Shown here: positions 62,998 through 64,000 of the stretch, piece after piece | Position numbering within the stretch: position 1 is the first letter of the stretch | Layout: each line of letters opens with the position of its first letter | NCBI GenBank assembly: GCA_006386115.1 | Contig: VFIW01000014.1 | Location: 116,162-180,161 of the forward strand | Source of the DNA: Globisporangium splendens | Taxonomy: Eukaryota; Oomycota; Peronosporomycetes; Pythiales; Pythiaceae | Length of the DNA: 64,000 nt | Reading direction: 5' to 3' | The notes under the pieces: model-generated | What the model saw: only the letters and a program-made list of their open reading frames with translations | What the model was told of the DNA's origin: nothing | Database searches by the model: none | Program-made: the position numbers and the translations under genes

Positions 62998-63975
62998 CTT
63001 CTTTTTTTTTCTCTTCTCTTGTGTTTTCTTTTCGTGTCTGTGTTTCTTTCTTTCTTCTTCTCGTCTTCTGCTTTCGTCATCTCTCTCGCCCCTCACAAAT
63101 TCGTGCTATCGGTCGCACTGCGCATCCTCACCACTTCACACACCCAGTCTGCGCATGCCGCTGTCTTGCCCGCCATCGCGGCAGCAGTTCGCCAGCGAGT
63201 AGGCGGCGGAGTGGGAGTGGAGCACTGACCGCCGCGATACCAGATCCCTTCTGCTCTTTTTCCCCCTCCGCTCCCCTTGCAGCGCCTGCTCGTGCGGCCG
63301 CCGCTGTCGATGGCGGCATTTCTGCGGTGCGCTCGACTTCTGTCTTTCTTCTATCGCACTTCCTTCATATGTGACTGCGTTGCTTTGTGGGCCATCGCGG
63401 AGCTCTGTGCTAGCTGATGCTGTCGCTCTTTCCTGGTTGAGTGGCTCTTTCGCACCAGCGGCACTGCCACGTGGCTATCTTCTGTCTGTCTGCCACTCGC
63501 ACACCTTGCAAGCCGGTCTTTCACTCGTCTTTTGCAGCACGTCTTGTCATCCGCCTTGCGTCATTTTGGTGTCTGCGCTTGTGCTCCTCGGCGTTTCACA
63601 CTGCAGGGCGGTGCTCGAAGCGAGTCTTCAGCTGCGCTATGCGCTTTGCGTTGGTGAACCTGACCCGACCTCACGGCCGGTCTCCTCCTCCTGGTTGTTT
63701 TGGCTGCGCTGTCTCGGAGCTCTCGTGTTCATTTTTTGTGTGGCGGGTCTGTGAGGGATGCGCGCGTGTGTGTTTGTCGATTTTCGAGTGGTGCGTTGTT
63801 TGTAGTTTGTTGTGTGCGTTTTGTGTGGCGTTGTTGATGGTGTTTTCGTTGTGTGGGGTTTGTTGTGTTGTGTTGTGATGTGTTGCGTGTTGTGTGTTGT
63901 GTGTGTGTGTTGTTTGTGTTGTATTGTGTGTTGCGCAGGTTTTGTGTGATGATTGTTTCTTGATTTGGCTACGAT

Positions 63976-64000
63976 GGTCGGTTGGCCGAGCGGTCTAAGG
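63976..64000 (+). tRNA. tRNA-Leu, copy 5, cut by window end
   Basis: First 25 nt identical to copies 1-3; the rest lies outside the window. Confidence 0.85.

Larger units (their letters stand above)
59284..64000 (+). repeat. tandem array of ~977-bp units each with a tRNA-Leu gene
   Basis: Five tRNA-Leu positions at 59990, 60967, 61944, 62920 and 63976 (spacings 977, 977, 976, 1056). Units share a pyrimidine-rich block just after the tRNA, a GC-rich block (tcgccgccatcccagcagtc), a tgtc/ctgt microsatellite, a CTTGCACCGT minisatellite, a TGTGTTGTG-rich block and the sequence ggctacgat immediately before the tRNA. Large open frames in these units are low complexity and shared between strands; they are not treated as genes. 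The array continues past the window end. Confidence 0.95.

Noticed and set aside
59367..63878. Multiple 100-300-codon open frames on both strands of the tandem array
   Set aside because: They are low-complexity readings of pyrimidine- and TG-rich repeats, run through the tRNA genes, and are open on both strands at once; no domain or start context supports them.

Overview
The window is nuclear DNA from a gene-dense eukaryote, most likely an oomycete (Peronosporales/Pythiales-like). Introns are short (about 64-131 nt), with GT-AG ends and many GTGCGT, GTACGT or GTAAGT donors. It carries a START-FYVE protein, a LicD-type transferase, basal-body/flagellar genes typical of a zoosporic organism, a class I DAHP synthase, a chromodomain Ty3/gypsy element and a Crypton-type recombinase relic. 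All splice models were built by eye, by matching reading phase across junctions. No alignment, database search or transcript evidence was available.

Layout. 1-2.1 kb: poorly coding, with a possible leucine-rich-repeat relic. 2.1-9 kb: a Golgi mannosyltransferase, an enhancer-of-polycomb (NuA4 EPL1) homologue and a glutamine-rich coiled-coil protein resembling QRICH2/DUF4795. 9.3-15.1 kb: two tandem six-exon TauE/SafE-type transporter genes homogenised in patches. 15.4-20 kb: ankyrin protein, TMEM135-like protein and LicD-like protein. 20.6-23.3 kb: Crypton relic followed 55 bp later by a ten-exon helical protein. 23.4-31 kb: TPR protein, small ankyrin protein, XRCC2-like RAD51 paralogue and ELP2. 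31-42.3 kb: cyclic-nucleotide-gated-type channel, CEP76-like, PPP4R2-like, NAXD (NAD(P)HX dehydratase) and DZIP1-like genes. 42.4-49.9 kb: DAHP synthase, START-FYVE protein, a small CxxC-zinc protein and a 5'-truncated gene remnant.

50.7-58.3 kb is a complete-length Ty3/gypsy chromovirus on the minus strand with two 651-bp LTRs. It has a gag with a CCHC knuckle, an AAAAAAC frameshift heptamer, protease, RT-RNase H, integrase and chromodomain. An extra 355-codon coiled-coil ORF is encoded antisense to pol. A 490-bp solo LTR with a 5-bp target-site duplication follows. From 59.3 kb to the end lies a tandem array of ~977-bp units, each carrying one tRNA-Leu(AAG).

Functional themes: cilium/basal body (DZIP1-like, CEP76-like, QRICH2-like), DNA repair and chromatin (XRCC2-like, PPP4R2-like, EPL1), tRNA modification (ELP2) beside a tRNA array, and metabolite repair (NAXD). 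Several genes show single-nucleotide frame breaks. Some repeat units at the right end carry clustered 1-nt indels. Residual sequencing error is therefore a live alternative to real pseudogenisation in this window.
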